The notes beneath the pieces are model-generated. The model saw only the letters and a program-made list of their open reading frames with translations. It had not been told where the DNA came from and searched no databases. The position numbers were made by a program, and so were the translations under genes. 64,000 nucleotides of DNA. Source: Nitrosospira sp. Nl5 (GTDB taxonomy: Bacteria > Pseudomonadota > Gammaproteobacteria > Burkholderiales > Nitrosomonadaceae). Location: positions 1-64,000 of the forward strand of contig NZ_FMVQ01000002.1 of the NCBI RefSeq assembly GCF_900102495.1, written 5' to 3'. Below, piece by piece: positions 37,076 to 46,796 of this stretch (positions are counted from its first letter, which is position 1; each line of letters starts with the position of its first letter).

Positions 37076-38536
37076 CTATTCCAGGTGATAGTTTGGCGCC
37101 TCCTTGGTGATCTGCACATTATGAACATGGGATTCGCGAACGCCGGCGGAGGTGATTTCGATGAACTCGGCCTTGGCGTGCATCTCCTCGATTGTTTCGC
37201 AGCCGAGATAACCCATGCCTGAGCGTACCCCCCCCATCAGCTGATGGATGACGGCGATAACGCTACCCTTGAAAGGAACCCGGCCTTCCACGCCTTCCGG
37301 CACCAGTTTCTCGGCGTCTTGCTCGGCCTGCTGGAAATAACGGTCGCTCGAACCTTGCTGCATTGCGGAAAGCGATCCCATGCCACGATAGGTTTTGTAG
37401 GAACGTCCCTGGAAAAGCTCGATTTCTCCAGGTGATTCCTCCGTGCCTGCAAAAAGTCCACCCAACATTACCGAGTTGGCTCCCGCAGCGATTGCTTTGG
37501 CGATATCTCCCGAATAGCGGATGCCACCATCGGCAATCAGGGGCACGCCGGTTTTATTCAATGCGTCAGACACATTCCTGATTGCGGTAATCTGCGGCAC
37601 ACCTACGCCGGCGACAATGCGCGTGGTGCAAATTGAACCGGGGCCGATGCCGACCTTTACGCCATCAGCTCCCTGGTCTACCAGCGCCCTGGCGGCGGCA
37701 GCGGTGGCAATATTGCCGCCAATCACCTGGATTTCGGGAAAGCGCTTCTTTACCCATTGCACCCGGTCCAGCACACTCTGCGAATGGCCGTGGGCGGTAT
37801 CCACAACGATCACATCCACGCCCGCTTCGGCCAACGCTTCCGCGCGTTCCTCACTGCCATCCCCGACGCCTATCGCTGCGCCGACGCGTAAACGCCCCAG
37901 ATCATCCTTGCACGCATTCGGATGCTCTGACGTCTTGATAATATCTTTCACTGTGATTAATCCGCGTAACTCGAAATCGCTGTTCACTACCAGTACTCTT
38001 TCCAGCCGGTGTTTATGCAACAGCGCCATCGCTTCTTCACGCGTGGTGCCTTCGTTGACGGTCACGAGCCGCTCTTTCAGCGTCATGATATTTTCGATCG
38101 GTTGATCAAGATTGGTTTCGAAGCGTAGGTCCCGGTTGGTGACGATGCCCACGACTTTTGAACCTTCCACCACCGGCAAACCCGATATCTTGTATTTGTG
38201 GATGAGATTAAGCACTTCCCGCACCGTCATGCTTGGGGGAATGGTGATGGGCTCCTTTACTACGCCGCTTTCAAACCGTTTGACCTTGGCGACATGCGCC
38301 GCCTGAGACTCGACCGGCATATTCTTGTGGATGATGCCGATGCCTCCTTCCTGAGCAATGGCAATGGCAAGCCGTGCGTCGGTAACGGTATCCATGGCGG
38401 CGGAAACCAGCGGGATATTAAGGGAGATTGTGCGAGTTAGCCGAGTAGTTAAATTAACATTGCGCGGCAAAACGACGGAGTGTGCGGGAAGTAGCAAAAC
38501 GTCGTCGAAAGTCAGAGCTTTTTCCACCAGTCCCAT
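37076..38536 (-). CDS. guaB: IMP dehydrogenase
   Basis: The 486-residue enzyme oxidises IMP to XMP with NAD+, the first committed step to GMP. The N-terminal [13 protein letters not shown] and a tandem CBS module (about 95-205) are followed by the barrel, with the IMP loop GPGSICTTR (catalytic Cys near 302), [12 protein letters not shown] and the flap [10 protein letters not shown]. It forms the guaBA pair with guaA. Confidence 0.97.
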   Translation of the reverse strand: MGLVEKALTFDDVLLLPAHSVVLPRNVNLTTRLTRTISLNIPLVSAAMDTVTDARLAIAIAQEGGIGIIHKNMPVESQAAHVAKVKRFESGVVKEPITIPPSMTVREVLNLIHKYKISGLPVVEGSKVVGIVTNRDLRFETNLDQPIENIMTLKERLVTVNEGTTREEAMALLHKHRLERVLVVNSDFELRGLITVKDIIKTSEHPNACKDDLGRLRVGAAIGVGDGSEERAEALAEAGVDVIVVDTAHGHSQSVLDRVQWVKKRFPEIQVIGGNIATAAAARALVDQGADGVKVGIGPGSICTTRIVAGVGVPQITAIRNVSDALNKTGVPLIADGGIRYSGDIAKAIAAGANSVMLGGLFAGTEESPGEIELFQGRSYKTYRGMGSLSAMQQGSSDRYFQQAEQDAEKLVPEGVEGRVPFKGSVIAVIHQLMGGVRSGMGYLGCETIEEMHAKAEFIEITSAGVRESHVHNVQITKEAPNYHLE

Positions 38537-38681
38537 GTGTTGATCCTCACAAAGCGGTATTATAGCGAAACCCAGGGATTGCGGAAAACGGAAAATGGCC
38601 GTACGACCAGCACGTCATGGGACAGGATCGCGGCTCACGCAATAATCATCCAGATATTATTTGTTTTCTCGCTTTGATTCT

Positions 38682-39014
38682 TCAAGTCCGGCAGATTGCT
38701 GGATTTTCATTTTTCTTCATCCCGCCCGATTCTTTTGCCCGTCTTCTACGACTCTCTTTAGGGTCGACAGTTAAAGGCCGGTAAATTTCCACGCGATCAC
38801 GACTGCGCAGGATCGTGCCAGGTTTAACCAGTCTACCGAATATGCCCAGCTTATTTCGTGAAAGATCAATTTCCGGAAAGGTGCTGAGGATTCCGCAAGC
38901 CTCTACAGCTTGCTGCGCTGTTGTTCCCTCCGGCAAGCTTAATGGCAGCACCATCTGATTGTCCGGCAGTGCATAGACGACTTCGATCTCGATTGTCCGT
39001 TCATGAATGCCCAT
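38682..39014 (-). CDS. rnfH: RnfH family protein (UPF0125)
   Basis: From MGIHERTIEI at 39014 the product is 110 residues. It has the ubiquitin-like RnfH pattern: EIEVVYALPDNQMVLPLSL, then GTTAQQAVEACGI and GIFGRLVKPGTILRSRDRVEIYRPL. The frame overlaps the end of ratA by 14 bp, as in many proteobacteria. In E. coli this gene pair (ratA-ratB) was described as toxin-antitoxin-like, but the evidence is weak, and a role in translation or coenzyme Q function is also proposed. The C-terminus is strongly basic (SRRRRAKE). Confidence 0.9.
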   Translation of the reverse strand: MGIHERTIEIEVVYALPDNQMVLPLSLPEGTTAQQAVEACGILSTFPEIDLSRNKLGIFGRLVKPGTILRSRDRVEIYRPLTVDPKESRRRRAKESGGMKKNENPAICRT

Positions 39015-39438
39015 AAACTTCTTCCGCACGTTTGATGAATGCTTCCACAAAGCTGTTGGCGATAATGAAAAATACCGGACCGACCAGTTTTTCCAGAAAT
39101 ATGTGGGAGAACGTGTAGTGCAAACGAAACTCTATCTTGCAGGCGTCTTCCGCGAGGGGAATAAAACGCCAGTGACCATCGAGATTCTGAAACGGGCCGT
39201 CCAGCAATGTTATTTCAATCAATTCCGGCGGCCGCCGGGTATTTTCGGTAGTGAAACTGTGTTTGATGTGATGATAGTCGATCATGATAGTCGCATGAGT
39301 GACGGATGCGTCCTGTGGGCTCACTGATGAACCACCACACCATGGCAGAAATTCGGGATAATCTTCGACCGCATCCACGAGGGCGAACATCTGTTTCGCG
39401 GAATAGCCAACCAGTACTGATTTTTCTATTTCAGCCAT
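39001..39438 (-). CDS. ratA: RatA / COQ10-like SRPBCC protein
   Basis: The 145-residue protein has the typical opening EKSVLVGYSAKQMFALVDAVEDYPEFLPWCGGS of RatA/COQ10 proteins (split here across residues 5-38). It also has LLDGPFQNLDGHWRF and the closing helix GPVFFIIANSFVEAFIKRAE. The family is linked to ubiquinone binding in mitochondria and to 70S ribosome association in E. coli. It is divergent from smpB, the standard arrangement. Confidence 0.92.
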   Translation of the reverse strand: MAEIEKSVLVGYSAKQMFALVDAVEDYPEFLPWCGGSSVSPQDASVTHATIMIDYHHIKHSFTTENTRRPPELIEITLLDGPFQNLDGHWRFIPLAEDACKIEFRLHYTFSHIFLEKLVGPVFFIIANSFVEAFIKRAEEVYGHS

Positions 39439-39646
39439 GAGATAAATTGCCTGATCCGCAGAGACAGCATTTGAATCTTAATCCAGCAGCTGACCGCTCA
39501 TTTTTCAGTTTAATGCAATGATCCAAAAGGACTTCTGTCATCACTCGATCTTCGTCTTTCCAATGGGTTCGCCACGGGGCGGATTCAGGTTAAAGCTGTT
39601 AAAATACACGAAACCGCCATGGAACTCACCTTTTTTCTTCCCTTAC

Positions 39647-40090
39647 ATGAGTATCGTTCAGAATAAGAAAGCCTTTCACGATTATTTCATCGAAGAGAGA
39701 TACGAAACCGGCGTGGTTTTCGAAGGTTGGGAGGTCAAAGCGATTCGCGCTGGGCGGGTACAGATAAAAGAAGCTTACGTCATCATCCGAAATGGTGAAC
39801 TGTTTCTCATCGGCTGCCATATCAGTCCCTTGCTGGCGGCATCCACCCATATCAATCCAGATCCGGTCCGCACGCGCAAGTTGCTGTTACATTCCGATGA
39901 AATTAAACGGCTCATTGGTAAGTCGGAGCGCGCCGGCTACACCTTGGTGCCGCTGGATATGCACTACAAGGCAGGAAAAATCAAGCTCGAAATCGGTTTG
40001 GCCAAAGGTAAGAAGCAGCATGACAAACGCGAATCCGAGAAGCAGAAAGAATGGATGCGCGACAAGCAACGTCTGATGCGCGTGAAATAA
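39647..40090 (+). CDS. smpB: SsrA-binding protein SmpB
   Basis: The ATG at 39647 gives the usual 147 residues ([19 protein letters not shown]). An upstream in-frame start at 39518 would add a non-conserved tail. SmpB delivers tmRNA to stalled ribosomes. Conserved parts are [52 protein letters not shown] (read in two pieces) and the basic C-terminal tail [12 protein letters not shown]. No ssrA gene is recognisable nearby. A palindromic repeat begins directly at its stop codon. Confidence 0.97.
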   Translation: MSIVQNKKAFHDYFIEERYETGVVFEGWEVKAIRAGRVQIKEAYVIIRNGELFLIGCHISPLLAASTHINPDPVRTRKLLLHSDEIKRLIGKSERAGYTLVPLDMHYKAGKIKLEIGLAKGKKQHDKRESEKQKEWMRDKQRLMRVK

Positions 40091-40143
40091 ACCCAGATAA
40101 TCTATAGGCGGCTCTGCGGCCTACCCGAATGGATTATCTGGGT
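40091..40143. repeat. 53-bp palindromic repeat after smpB
   Basis: The element starts ACCCAGATAATC and ends with the exact complement GATTATCTGGGT (12-bp perfect arms). An interior GGCGG-CTCTG-CGGCC hairpin is also possible. It starts at the base after the smpB stop. A related half copy is at 3284-3326. It may act as a bidirectional transcription or mRNA-end signal as well as being a dispersed repeat. Confidence 0.85.
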
Positions 40144-40327
40144 GTAGCAAGCAGTACCGTTCATACCGCCGGAACTGGCAGGCAGCGGGTTCACAACATG
40201 GCCTTGCTGGTTTGATCTGGATTCCGGGTCAAGCCGGAATAACGGATTTCATGGTATTTCTCGCCGGCCCAATCGTATAGGTTTATCGTATATCGTTAAT
40301 TTTTGTTTATAACCGCCTATTTTTATC

Positions 40328-41338
40328 ATGCAAAGATCAATTGCTGTCTGGTTGCTGGTTTGCTGCGCCCTGGTGTTTGCCATAGTGGTTGTGGGCGGCG
40401 TCACGCGGCTTACCAATTCCGGGCTTTCCATCGTCGAATGGCAACCCATTATCGGCACCATTCCGCCGCTCAGTCAAAGTGATTGGGAAGAAGTTTTCGA
40501 AAAATACCACCAGACGCCGCAATACAAAAAAATTAACCTGGGCATGAGCCTGGAGGAATTCAAAGCCATTTTCTGGTGGGAGTATTTTCACCGGCTGCTG
40601 GGGCGTGTCATTGGATTGGCTTTTTTTATTCCGTTTTTATATTTTATTGTTAGAAAAGAAATCAACCGGCCGCTGGGCCTGAAACTGGCGGGAATTTTCG
40701 TGCTGGGTGGCTTGCAGGGTGCCATGGGATGGTACATGGTAAAAAGCGGGCTGGTGGATAACCCTCACGTTAGCCAGTATCGGCTTACAGCCCATTTAGG
40801 ACTTGCCATCGTGATTTATGGCGCAATGCTGTGGGTGGCGCTGGGTTTACTTTTCCCTGGCGGCATATCGCACGGGAACAGCAGATTACGAAGCCTGCAC
40901 CGTTTTTCCATTGCTCTTACCGCCCTGATATTCGTCATGATTTTATCGGGCGGTTTTGTGGCGGGCATTCGGGCAGGCCTGGCTTACAATACTTTTCCGT
41001 TGATGAACGGTCACTTCATCCCGCCGGAAATATTCATGCTGGAACCATGGTATCGCAATTTTTTCGATAATATGGCGACGGTGCAATTCGATCACCGCAT
41101 GATTGCCTGGACGCTGGCAATCCTGGTTCCGATTTTCTGGGTTAAATCCAGGGACCTGCCTCTTCCCGGCTCGGCGCATCTTGCGTGCAGCCTGCTGTTG
41201 CTCATGCTGGCCGTGCAGATAGGTCTGGGGATCGCCACATTGCTGCTGGTCGTCCCTCTGCCGCTGGCGGCATCTCACCAAGCGGGCGCGGTGCTGTTGT
41301 TTACCGCTGCTATTTGGGTAAATCACCAGCTACGCTGA
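40328..41338 (+). CDS. ctaA: Heme A synthase (COX15/CtaA)
   Basis: The 336-residue membrane protein has about eight membrane segments. It converts heme O to heme A for aa3-type terminal oxidases. Family marks are [20 protein letters not shown] near 24-43, [10 protein letters not shown] near 86 (heme ligand His), [12 protein letters not shown] near 158, FDHRMIAW near 256 and [10 protein letters not shown] near 317, the conserved haem-ligating histidines. The other cytochrome oxidase genes are not in the window. The gene is isolated between two repeat-rich gaps. Confidence 0.94.
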   Translation: MQRSIAVWLLVCCALVFAIVVVGGVTRLTNSGLSIVEWQPIIGTIPPLSQSDWEEVFEKYHQTPQYKKINLGMSLEEFKAIFWWEYFHRLLGRVIGLAFFIPFLYFIVRKEINRPLGLKLAGIFVLGGLQGAMGWYMVKSGLVDNPHVSQYRLTAHLGLAIVIYGAMLWVALGLLFPGGISHGNSRLRSLHRFSIALTALIFVMILSGGFVAGIRAGLAYNTFPLMNGHFIPPEIFMLEPWYRNFFDNMATVQFDHRMIAWTLAILVPIFWVKSRDLPLPGSAHLACSLLLLMLAVQIGLGIATLLLVVPLPLAASHQAGAVLLFTAAIWVNHQLR

Positions 41339-41817
41339 TTAAAAACGACAAGATAGCCGCCATGCCGCTGCTCGTCGTTGCATAGAATAACTATGCGCCT
41401 CCCCACGCCTTGCCTGATGACAATCTCGTCGTTTTTGATGGTCCATATAGGGGTAGGGCGTCAATAAGCAAAGCGAATTGCGCGCATGAGATGACCGTTA
41501 AGCTGGGGGGCAGCGGGTCATTAAACGCTCACAGCAGGCAAAAAGATATTTGTTTCACGAGCAAAGTGTAACGATTAAGCATAATAACAATCGTCACGGT
41601 ATTGAGGGGCCTATGCGGCGCAATGCGCTTCGCTTATTGGCGCCCTACATTTTTGCTAGCAGCCTGCCGGCTTGAAGAATCGAAGCGAAAAAATGATCGG
41701 GAGAGGACAGATTCTGGCGATTTTGAAGGCCAATAGCTACTCTATTGGCCGAAAAAGCGCGAAATATGGACCGGCCAAGCGCTTTTGCAGCCGGTTTCCT
41801 TTAAGTCCGACAGGCTG
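41339..41817. other. Repeat-filled gap between convergent ctaA and ccm operon
   Basis: The 479-bp gap holds no gene. It contains an element with 32-bp inverted ends (41453-41648) and, 7 bp later, MITE copy 2 (41656-41821). Confidence 0.8.
41453..41648. repeat. 196-bp element with 32-bp imperfect inverted ends
   Basis: The left arm 41453-41484 begins GTAGGGCG-CAATAAGC. The right arm 41617-41648 is its complement with four mismatches out of 32. Each arm is itself a partial palindrome (GGCGC..AAT / ATT..GCGCC). The 132-bp centre has no coding frame. It looks like a small non-autonomous element or two oppositely placed copies of a dispersed repeat. Confidence 0.8.
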
Positions 41818-41821
41818 CTAG
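41656..41821. mobile_element. MITE-like element, copy 2
   Basis: The 166-bp element begins CTAGCAGCCTGCCGGCTTGA and ends AAGTCCGACAGGCTGCTAG, giving terminal inverted repeats of about 22 bp with three mismatches. An internal perfect hairpin GGCCAATAG/CTATTGGCC lies at 41728-41750. It is homologous to 14797-14963. Its right end provides the stop codon of ccmI. Confidence 0.88.
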
Positions 41822-43143
41822 GGTAGTTGCTGATCAATGACGACGTTAATGCCCTTGCTGCCCACCCTGGTTGGTTCACTGAGGCCCTGCAGGTCGCCGC
41901 TTTGTGGCATGGGAGATCCCGATTTGGAGATTCTGGCACCGACCACCACTTCATTTGAAAAATTGGATAGCTGTATCCCCGACCTGGCCATGGAGTCGTT
42001 CAGCGAGAAAGTTGCCGGTAAGTCCTTAACCTGCAGGCGCAGAGTCGCGAGCGGAGCTTTAGGACCCGTTTTGGCGCGAGCAAAAACATACAAGCTATCA
42101 TTGGGGGACGCTTTGCCAGCCAGGGCAGGGCTTAACGTCACTTTTCCGGAAAGTGTGCCGTCGCCCGATGCCGCAGCAGCCCCTGCAGCCGCCACTGATT
42201 CCGGTTTATTCCCGGTGGGCGGAGGATTCTGGCCGCTTGGCGCCTGATCCTGCGTCCTTGCCAACGTGCTGCCTTTTCCTGAAGCCAGCGATTTCGCTTC
42301 GGCAATGCTGCTGCTGACGGATCGTCCCAACTCGGACTCTGCCGGAATAAGCGCCAGCAACTGCTCCCAGTACGCTGCCGCCTGGGTGAACCTGTTCTGT
42401 TCAAACTCGGCTGTGCCCGCCAATGCCAGCGCCTTGGGATTTTTAGGATCGAGACGCAACGCCTTATTGATCAATTCCAGGGGTTTCCCCATCAGGCTGC
42501 CATTATTCGTCATCGCCACAATGTCAGCATAATCGGTTAGTAATTCCGCGTTTTCCGGCACTAAAGCAAGTACCTTCTCGTACGCTTCCTTCGCTTCATT
42601 GAAGCGCTGCATGATGGCATAGGTTCTCCCAAGCATGATCCAGCCTTCCACGTCGTCCGGCTGATCCCTGAGACGCGCGGTGAGATTGTCCAGTACCGAC
42701 GAGAAATTCTGATGCCCCCCCTCGTCCGGCATGCCGGACATCGGCATCTGTTCGACAGCCGGCTGCGGTGCCAGCGCCCGTGTATTGCCCAGCCAGAGAT
42801 AAAGCGAAACCGCCAGAAGCGGCAGCGCCAGCGCCACGAGCGCTATGGTTACAACATTGCGGTTGCCCCCAGCCGCCAAAGTGCCTGTCATAGACTCCCC
42901 CTCGGGAATATCTTCCAGCATTCGTTGCTGCAGTTCCCGCTTGCTTTGTTCATATTGCTCATGCGTTAGAATATCGCTGTGCAAATCGGCGTCAAGTTCG
43001 GCTAACTGATCGCGATAAATATTGACGTTGGTCGTGTCACGCGCAACACCAGCTTGATGATCCTTTTTTCTCAGCAACGTCGGAAGGACAAACAGCAGAG
43101 CGCCGACAATAAAAATGCCGACAACAACCCAAAATGACGTCAT
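41818..43143 (-). CDS. ccmI: Cytochrome c maturation protein CcmI (CycH)
   Basis: The 441-residue protein has two membrane segments (about 5-21 and 95-118). A periplasmic TPR region (about 150-300; LGRTYAIMQRFNEAKEAYEKVL, KALALAGTAEFEQNRF) and a C-terminal beta domain follow. It holds apocytochrome c for haem ligation by CcmFH. It overlaps ccmH by 4 bp. The final stop TAG is formed by the terminal CTAG of MITE copy 2; the length is normal for the family, so little or nothing was lost. Confidence 0.93.
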   Translation of the reverse strand: MTSFWVVVGIFIVGALLFVLPTLLRKKDHQAGVARDTTNVNIYRDQLAELDADLHSDILTHEQYEQSKRELQQRMLEDIPEGESMTGTLAAGGNRNVVTIALVALALPLLAVSLYLWLGNTRALAPQPAVEQMPMSGMPDEGGHQNFSSVLDNLTARLRDQPDDVEGWIMLGRTYAIMQRFNEAKEAYEKVLALVPENAELLTDYADIVAMTNNGSLMGKPLELINKALRLDPKNPKALALAGTAEFEQNRFTQAAAYWEQLLALIPAESELGRSVSSSIAEAKSLASGKGSTLARTQDQAPSGQNPPPTGNKPESVAAAGAAAASGDGTLSGKVTLSPALAGKASPNDSLYVFARAKTGPKAPLATLRLQVKDLPATFSLNDSMARSGIQLSNFSNEVVVGARISKSGSPMPQSGDLQGLSEPTRVGSKGINVVIDQQLP

Positions 43144-43694
43144 GCGTTGTTACCCTTGCCTTCCTTTAGCAAGGCTTCGGCCTGCTGGCGTTGCTTCTCG
43201 GATAGCGCCGGTTCTTCGATCTGTCTACGGCGGCGGCGCTTGAGGTAGAAAATCAGGAATACCGCCCCTGCGGCAAGAAAAATGAACGGACCGAACCACA
43301 ATAACATGGTTGTGGGTTTAACCGGCGGGCGATAGAGCACAAACTCGCCATAACGTGCTACCAGAAAATCGACAATCTCCTTGTCGCTTTTGTTGTCTTT
43401 CATCTGCTCGCGGATTTCGCGTCGCAGATCGTTGGCAAAGTCCGCCCGGGAACCCGCCAGTGATTCGTTCTGGCACACGAGGCAACGCAAATCTTCAGAT
43501 AGCTCAATCATGCGCCTCTCGATCTCCGGGTCCTCGGCGACCGGTGCGGCTTCTCTGGCCCAGCTTGAAGGCAGCACAAGCATCAACATGAGCAAGAGGG
43601 TAAATCTTTTTATGCCGAAAGAACCTTTCTGTAAACCGGAGCGCTTTTGGCGATAGCGGGAGATTGACGATCCGAATAAAGACGACAGACTCAT
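43140..43694 (-). CDS. ccmH: Cytochrome c maturation protein CcmH (thioredoxin-like reductase subunit)
   Basis: The 184-residue protein has a signal/anchor (FTLLLMLMLVLPSSWA), the redox motif LRCLVCQN (Cys71, Cys74) and a C-terminal membrane anchor (about 128-148) followed by RRRRR. It reduces apocytochrome cysteines before haem attachment. The N-terminus is about 25 residues longer than usual; an internal start cannot be excluded. It overlaps ccmG by 4 bp (ATGA). Confidence 0.95.
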   Translation of the reverse strand: MSLSSLFGSSISRYRQKRSGLQKGSFGIKRFTLLLMLMLVLPSSWAREAAPVAEDPEIERRMIELSEDLRCLVCQNESLAGSRADFANDLRREIREQMKDNKSDKEIVDFLVARYGEFVLYRPPVKPTTMLLWFGPFIFLAAGAVFLIFYLKRRRRRQIEEPALSEKQRQQAEALLKEGKGNNA

Positions 43695-44215
43695 CCTTGC
43701 AGTTCCCTCACCAGCGGAAGAATTTTTGTTTCCAGCGCTTCCACCGTTACAGGGCCGATTTGTTTGTACCGGATCACACCATTCTTATCGATGACATAAG
43801 TTTCCGGCACGCCGTAGACGCCATAGTCTATGCCTGTTCTACCTTCCGGATCCCTGATGCTGACGGTGTAAGGGTCGCCGAATTGTTTCAGCCATTGCAA
43901 CGCCAGGTCCCGCTCGTCCTTATAGTTGAGGCCGTAGACCGGAACGATGCCGGATCTCGCTAATTCGACCAGCAACGGATGTTCTTCGCGGCAGGAAACG
44001 CACCATGAAGCCCACACATTCAGCAGCCATACCTTGCCCAGATTATCCTTTGACGTAAGTGTTTTTTCTGTTTCGTGCAATTGCTGCAACTGGAAATCAG
44101 GAGCCGGTTTTCCAATTAATGGCGATGGAACCTCGCGCGGATTGAGATTAAGGCCAATCAGCAGAAAAGCAACAAGCACAAGGAACGCTACCAGCGGCAG
44201 CAGAAAACGGGTCAC
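43691..44215 (-). CDS. ccmG: Thiol:disulfide interchange protein CcmG/DsbE
   Basis: The 174-residue protein has an N-terminal membrane anchor (LPLVAFLVLVAFLLIGL) and a periplasmic thioredoxin fold. Its active site is WASWCVSCREEHP (Cys72, Cys75), with the cis-Pro region GVPETYVIDKNG. It passes electrons from CcdA/DsbD to CcmH and apocytochrome. The active-site dipeptide VS is a small variant of the more usual PT/PS. It overlaps ccmF by 4 bp. Confidence 0.95.
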   Translation of the reverse strand: MTRFLLPLVAFLVLVAFLLIGLNLNPREVPSPLIGKPAPDFQLQQLHETEKTLTSKDNLGKVWLLNVWASWCVSCREEHPLLVELARSGIVPVYGLNYKDERDLALQWLKQFGDPYTVSIRDPEGRTGIDYGVYGVPETYVIDKNGVIRYKQIGPVTVEALETKILPLVRELQG

Positions 44216-46254
44216 GCCTTTTTACTCCGGGCAATCAATGGAGGTACGGACGGTACGGAGACCGCGCCTGCAACCGTCGTGCCCCTGATTCTCTTGTCAT
44301 CGACAGCCTGGCGTTTTTCGCGTACGGCCAGGCGATAACGCCGATCGGATACAGCCAGAAAACCTCCCACCGCCATCAATATGCATCCAAACCAGATCCA
44401 GTCCACAAAGGGTTTGTGATAAACCCTTACCACCCATGCTCCGTTTTCCAGTGGTTCACCCAAGGCAACATAGAGGTCGCGAAGCACGCCCGTGTCTATC
44501 GCGGCTTCGGTCATGGCCATGCCGGAAGCGGTGTAAGTTCGTTTTTCAGGCTCCATGGTACGGATTTTCTCGCCGTTACGTAGCACCTCCAGCTCGCCAA
44601 TATCGGCCATATAGTTCGGCCCCGGTGCTTTTTTCACGCCATTGAAACGGAATGTATAGCCGCCCACTTCGACTGTATTGCCGACTTCCATGCGTACGTC
44701 TTTTTCGGTTTCGTAACCACCTACCAGCGTTACGCCAATAATGAATACCGCTATACCCAGATGCGCAAGATGCATGCCGTAATAGCTGCGCGATTGCGAG
44801 GAAAGTTTCGCGAACAGCCCCTTCTTGCCACTGCTCAGCAGCCGATGCCGCAGGTTGACGGCCATGCTGGCAATGACCCAGAAAGCCAGCAGCAAGCCAA
44901 AGCTGACAAACGGTTTCCACTCGCCCATGAGGAACGGCATGACCAGCGCGGTTACCACGCTCACGGCGAAGGCCCAGCGCAAACGCACCACCAGGTCTGG
45001 CAGGCTAGCCTGTTTCCAGCGTGCAAGCGGGCCTACCCCTATCAGAAAAATTGCCGGCGTCATCAATGGCACGAATACAGCTTCGAAGTAGGGCGGGCCA
45101 ACCGATAATTTACCAAGGTCAAGCGCATCGATGATCAGCGGGTAAAGGGTGCCCAGCAGGACGCTGCCGGCCGCTACCATCATCAATAAATTATTGCCAA
45201 GCAACAACGATTCTCTCGACAGCAGTTCAAACTTGCCGCCCAATCCAATCTTGGGTGCCCGCCATGCAAACAGCAGTAACGAAGCGCCGATGACGACGAC
45301 CAGGAATGCCAGGATAAATATGCCCCGCTTGGGGTCGGTGGCGAAAGCGTGCACGGATGTCAGCACGCCGGAACGAACGAGGAATGTGCCCAGCAAACTT
45401 AATGAGAAGGCACAAATTGCCAGCAATACGGTCCAGCTTTTGAAGCTGCCGCGTTTTTCGGTTACCGCCAGTGAGTGAACCAGCGCGGTTCCCACCAGCC
45501 ATGGCATGAAGGACGCGTTCTCCACCGGATCCCAGAACCACCAGCCGCCCCAGCCCAGCTCATAATACGCCCACCAGCTGCCAAGCATGATGCCGATCGT
45601 AAGGAACGACCATGCGATAGTGGTCCATGGGCGCGACCAGCGCGCCCAAGTCGCATCCAACTGCCCGCTGAGGAGTGCGGCGATGGCGAAAGCAAACGCC
45701 ACCGAAAATCCTACATAACCCATATAAAGCATGGGCGGATGAAATACCATGCCGGGATCTTGCAGCAGGGGATTAAGATCGCTTCCCTCCATCGCCCCTG
45801 GCAGCATGCGGTCGAAGGGGTTGGAGGTAAACAGCATGAACAGCAGGAAACCTACGCTTACCAGTCCCATCACGCCCAACACGCGCGCTACCATATCATC
45901 CGGCAAGCGGCGGCTGAATACGCTGACGGCGACCGACCACGACGCCAGCATCAATACCCATAATAGCAGCGATCCCTCGTGCGATCCCCAGGTTGCCGCA
46001 AAACGATATTCCACCGGTAATCTTGAATTGGAGTTTTGGGCGACGTTTATTACCGAGAAATCATTATTGATGAATGAATAGGCAAGGCAAAAGAACGCAA
46101 TGGCAATAAATACAAATTGCCCTTGAACCACCGGCCGGGCCAGCGCCGTCCATGAGGAGATGCCGCGGGCTGCGCCGATAATGGGCAATGTGCCTTGTAT
46201 AAGTGCCAGCAGCAACGCGAGGATGAGAGCGAAATTACCGAGTTCTGGGATCAT
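44212..46254 (-). CDS. ccmF: Cytochrome c haem lyase subunit CcmF
   Basis: The 680-residue inner-membrane protein has about 14-15 segments and the tryptophan-rich haem-handling motif WGGWWFWDPVENASFMPWL near 235. Conserved periplasmic histidines lie near HPPMLYMGYVG and ALVHSLAVTEKRG. It takes haem from CcmE and ligates it to apocytochrome c with CcmH/I. Its length is normal. Confidence 0.97.
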   Translation of the reverse strand: MIPELGNFALILALLLALIQGTLPIIGAARGISSWTALARPVVQGQFVFIAIAFFCLAYSFINNDFSVINVAQNSNSRLPVEYRFAATWGSHEGSLLLWVLMLASWSVAVSVFSRRLPDDMVARVLGVMGLVSVGFLLFMLFTSNPFDRMLPGAMEGSDLNPLLQDPGMVFHPPMLYMGYVGFSVAFAFAIAALLSGQLDATWARWSRPWTTIAWSFLTIGIMLGSWWAYYELGWGGWWFWDPVENASFMPWLVGTALVHSLAVTEKRGSFKSWTVLLAICAFSLSLLGTFLVRSGVLTSVHAFATDPKRGIFILAFLVVVIGASLLLFAWRAPKIGLGGKFELLSRESLLLGNNLLMMVAAGSVLLGTLYPLIIDALDLGKLSVGPPYFEAVFVPLMTPAIFLIGVGPLARWKQASLPDLVVRLRWAFAVSVVTALVMPFLMGEWKPFVSFGLLLAFWVIASMAVNLRHRLLSSGKKGLFAKLSSQSRSYYGMHLAHLGIAVFIIGVTLVGGYETEKDVRMEVGNTVEVGGYTFRFNGVKKAPGPNYMADIGELEVLRNGEKIRTMEPEKRTYTASGMAMTEAAIDTGVLRDLYVALGEPLENGAWVVRVYHKPFVDWIWFGCILMAVGGFLAVSDRRYRLAVREKRQAVDDKRIRGTTVAGAVSVPSVPPLIARSKKA

Positions 46255-46346
46255 GATTTAAGGGGCTAGGGTTATGGATTAAAATATGGCCGGGAAGCCA
46301 CAGTTGAGTTTAGAGGAGGTTTTCCTGACTCCGCCAAGGCTCTGCG

Positions 46347-46796
46347 CTATTGTACCAATACTGTTTGCCGCGCCTTATCCGCTTGTTCCAGAGCGCTTGC
46401 CGCTTCCGGAGGCATGTAATTTTCATCGTGCTTGGCAAGCACCTCGTCTGCGCGGAAAATGCCATCATTCGCCAGTTTTCCCTGGGCCACCACGCCCTTG
46501 CCCTCCTTGAACAGGTCGGGAAGAATGCCTGTATATACCACAGGGATAACTTTTGCGGTATCGGTTACAACAAAATTCACCGTCACGCCATCACTCTGTC
46601 GCTTGACGCTGCCTTCTTCCACCAGGCCGCCGATACGGAAGCTCTTGCCTACGGGAGCTTCATTGGCTGCAACCTGGCTGGGGCTGAAGAAAAATACCAG
46701 ATTGCTCTGGAATGCATTCAACACCAGTATGGAAGCAACGCCTAACGCAGTCACGCTCGAAGCGATGATCGCCAGTTTTTTATGACGTGGTTTCAT
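46347..46796 (-). CDS. ccmE: Periplasmic haem chaperone CcmE
   Basis: The 149-residue protein has a single N-terminal anchor (about 8-27) and an OB-fold periplasmic domain with [14 protein letters not shown] and [22 protein letters not shown]. The covalent haem-binding His123 is in [11 protein letters not shown]. It carries haem from CcmC to CcmF. It overlaps ccmD by 17 bp; a 92-bp gap separates it from ccmF. Confidence 0.96.
   Translation of the reverse strand: MKPRHKKLAIIASSVTALGVASILVLNAFQSNLVFFFSPSQVAANEAPVGKSFRIGGLVEEGSVKRQSDGVTVNFVVTDTAKVIPVVYTGILPDLFKEGKGVVAQGKLANDGIFRADEVLAKHDENYMPPEAASALEQADKARQTVLVQ

Noticed and set aside
40091-40143. Considered as a tRNA or attachment site because of its palindromic arms
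   Set aside because: No cloverleaf, anticodon stem or T-loop sequence; better explained as a dispersed palindromic repeat.
39439-40327. Looked for ssrA (tmRNA) next to smpB
   Set aside because: No tRNA-Ala-like ends or tag-peptide frame were found; ssrA must lie elsewhere.
41656-41821. Considered a decayed transposase gene
   Set aside because: Only 166 bp, with no transposase-like frame; the size and terminal repeats fit a non-autonomous element.
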